Part shown: piece by piece, positions 5,513-5,967 of the stretch
Numbering within the stretch: position 1 is the first letter of the stretch
Layout: each line of letters opens with the position of its first letter
Position numbers and translations under genes: made by a program
Assembly (NCBI GenBank): GCA_016649525.1
Contig: JAENXM010000111.1
Coordinates: 1-5,967 of the forward strand
Direction of reading: 5' to 3'
DNA: 5,967 nucleotides
Origin: Actinomycetota bacterium
GTDB lineage: Bacteria; Actinomycetota; Geothermincolia; Fen-727; Anoxymicrobiaceae
The notes under the pieces: model-generated
What the model was told of the DNA's origin: nothing
The model's input: only the letters and a program-made list of their open reading frames with translations
Databases searched by the model: none

Positions 5513-5938
5513 TGTATAGTCAGTGGAGATATTTCCCGACAAGATGTCATTCAATACGATGAGGCCGAGTATGAACTCGAGCCCCAACGTCGCGGCACCA
5601 GCGACAACCGATGCGTAAACACATGAGAGTATGCCTTTACGCCAGTTAAGAACCTTAGTGTGTGCAGCCTTAACGTCCGCCTCATCCTCCCACGAATGCG
5701 CGTCCGTCCAATCACCCGGCGAGCTGTAATCGGAGGGCACCCCTGCACCAGAAGAATCTGGTTCCCTGCTTGTCTCCGCACCCGCAAAGCTGGAGGGATA
5801 CCCTGGCATGGATATCAACTCATGAGCCTCAGCGGTCGGGAACTCTGCACTCTCGAAACCGAGGCTCGTAAGGCATAGGCTGCAGTATTCCGAACCGTCG
5901 GGGTTCTCGGCCCCGCATTCCGGACAGTGCATTACCAC
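5510..5938 (-). CDS. Zinc-ribbon membrane protein, N-terminal part
   Basis: 142 residues, function unknown. The N-terminus is a single zinc ribbon, CPEC (C5, C8) and CSLC (C19, C22), of the short kind often found at the cytoplasmic end of bacterial membrane proteins. Residues about 25-92 are a low-complexity Ser/Pro/Gly/Asp/Glu-rich linker. One membrane segment lies at about 102-128 (after NWRKG), and the last residues LSGNISTDYT look like an external loop that would lead into the next helix. That helix is present in frame after the TAG, so this protein probably lacks its natural C-terminal half. The start is GTG at 5938, with GGAGGT 6 bases upstream (5950-5945). The ATG at 5932 would leave a 12-base spacing and is less likely. 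The gene is near the right edge and the upstream context is not visible. Confidence 0.72.
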   Translation of the reverse strand: MVMHCPECGAENPDGSEYCSLCLTSLGFESAEFPTAEAHELISMPGYPSSFAGAETSREPDSSGAGVPSDYSSPGDWTDAHSWEDEADVKAAHTKVLNWRKGILSCVYASVVAGAATLGLEFILGLIVLNDILSGNISTDYT

Positions 5939-5944
5939 GGAGAC

Positions 5945-5950
5945 ACCTCC
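5945..5950 (-). promoter_or_regulatory. Ribosome binding site choosing the GTG start
   Basis: GGAGGT on the minus strand is 6 bases from GTG (5938-5936) and 12 from ATG (5932-5930), which favours GTG. The sequence continues as GTCTCC, so GGAG and CTCC could form a small 4-base-pair hairpin over the site; it is too short to weigh heavily. Confidence 0.65.
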
Positions 5951-5967
5951 GCAGCCGTAGTTCTGAA

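Noticed and set aside
5660..5878. Plus-strand ORF of 72 codons opposite the zinc-ribbon gene
   Set aside because: It is a shadow of the zinc-ribbon frame, which has a CxxC/CxxC motif, a membrane helix and a well-placed ribosome site.
1..5967. CRISPR array, transposase, toxin-antitoxin or retron-like element
   Set aside because: No regularly spaced repeats, no transposase-like frame, no reverse transcriptase motif and no toxin-antitoxin pair were found on either strand.

Overview
The window looks like chromosomal DNA of an actinobacterium with only moderate GC content. The main evidence is the ribosomal protein S1 homologue, whose four S1 domains carry wording typical of actinobacterial S1 (for example DEVLLDIGYKSEGVIPAREL and KGGLILDIGLRGFLPASLVE). 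The order polA then rpsA on one strand is also the arrangement known from Mycobacterium and relatives. The GC content is lower than in Streptomyces or Mycobacterium, which hints at a deep-branching lineage; that placement is inference.

Layout. Positions 1-1664 (minus strand) hold rpsA, complete at its N-terminus and running off the left edge, with four S1 domains and an unusually long acidic Glu/Ala/Val/Pro-rich tail. A 147-base leader (1665-1811) separates it from polA and contains CCTCC-type sequences able to pair with the rpsA Shine-Dalgarno. Positions 1812-4508 (minus) hold a complete 898-residue DNA polymerase I with an intact 5' nuclease and polymerase but a degenerate proofreading site. 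It starts at TTG, overlapped by a three-codon ATG mini-ORF. Positions 4509-4616 form a divergent intergenic region with a good promoter for the plus-strand tRNA-Leu(CAA) at 4617-4705.

Right of the tRNA the character changes. Positions 4706-4863 are non-coding and contain a direct and inverted repeat family around CCCAACGT. They are followed by short minus-strand membrane-protein genes that I cannot assign to a named family: a 92-residue protein (4864-5142), and a zinc-ribbon membrane protein that appears to be split by an in-frame TAG into 5510-5938 and 5225-5497.

The left two thirds is core information processing (DNA repair and Okazaki-fragment processing, translation initiation, a tRNA). 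The right third looks like lineage-specific membrane proteins placed next to a tRNA gene. I found no CRISPR array, transposase or recognisable defence system. The observations most worth checking are the amber-split zinc-ribbon gene, the polA TTG/mini-ORF start, the possible masking of the rpsA Shine-Dalgarno and the repeats downstream of the tRNA.
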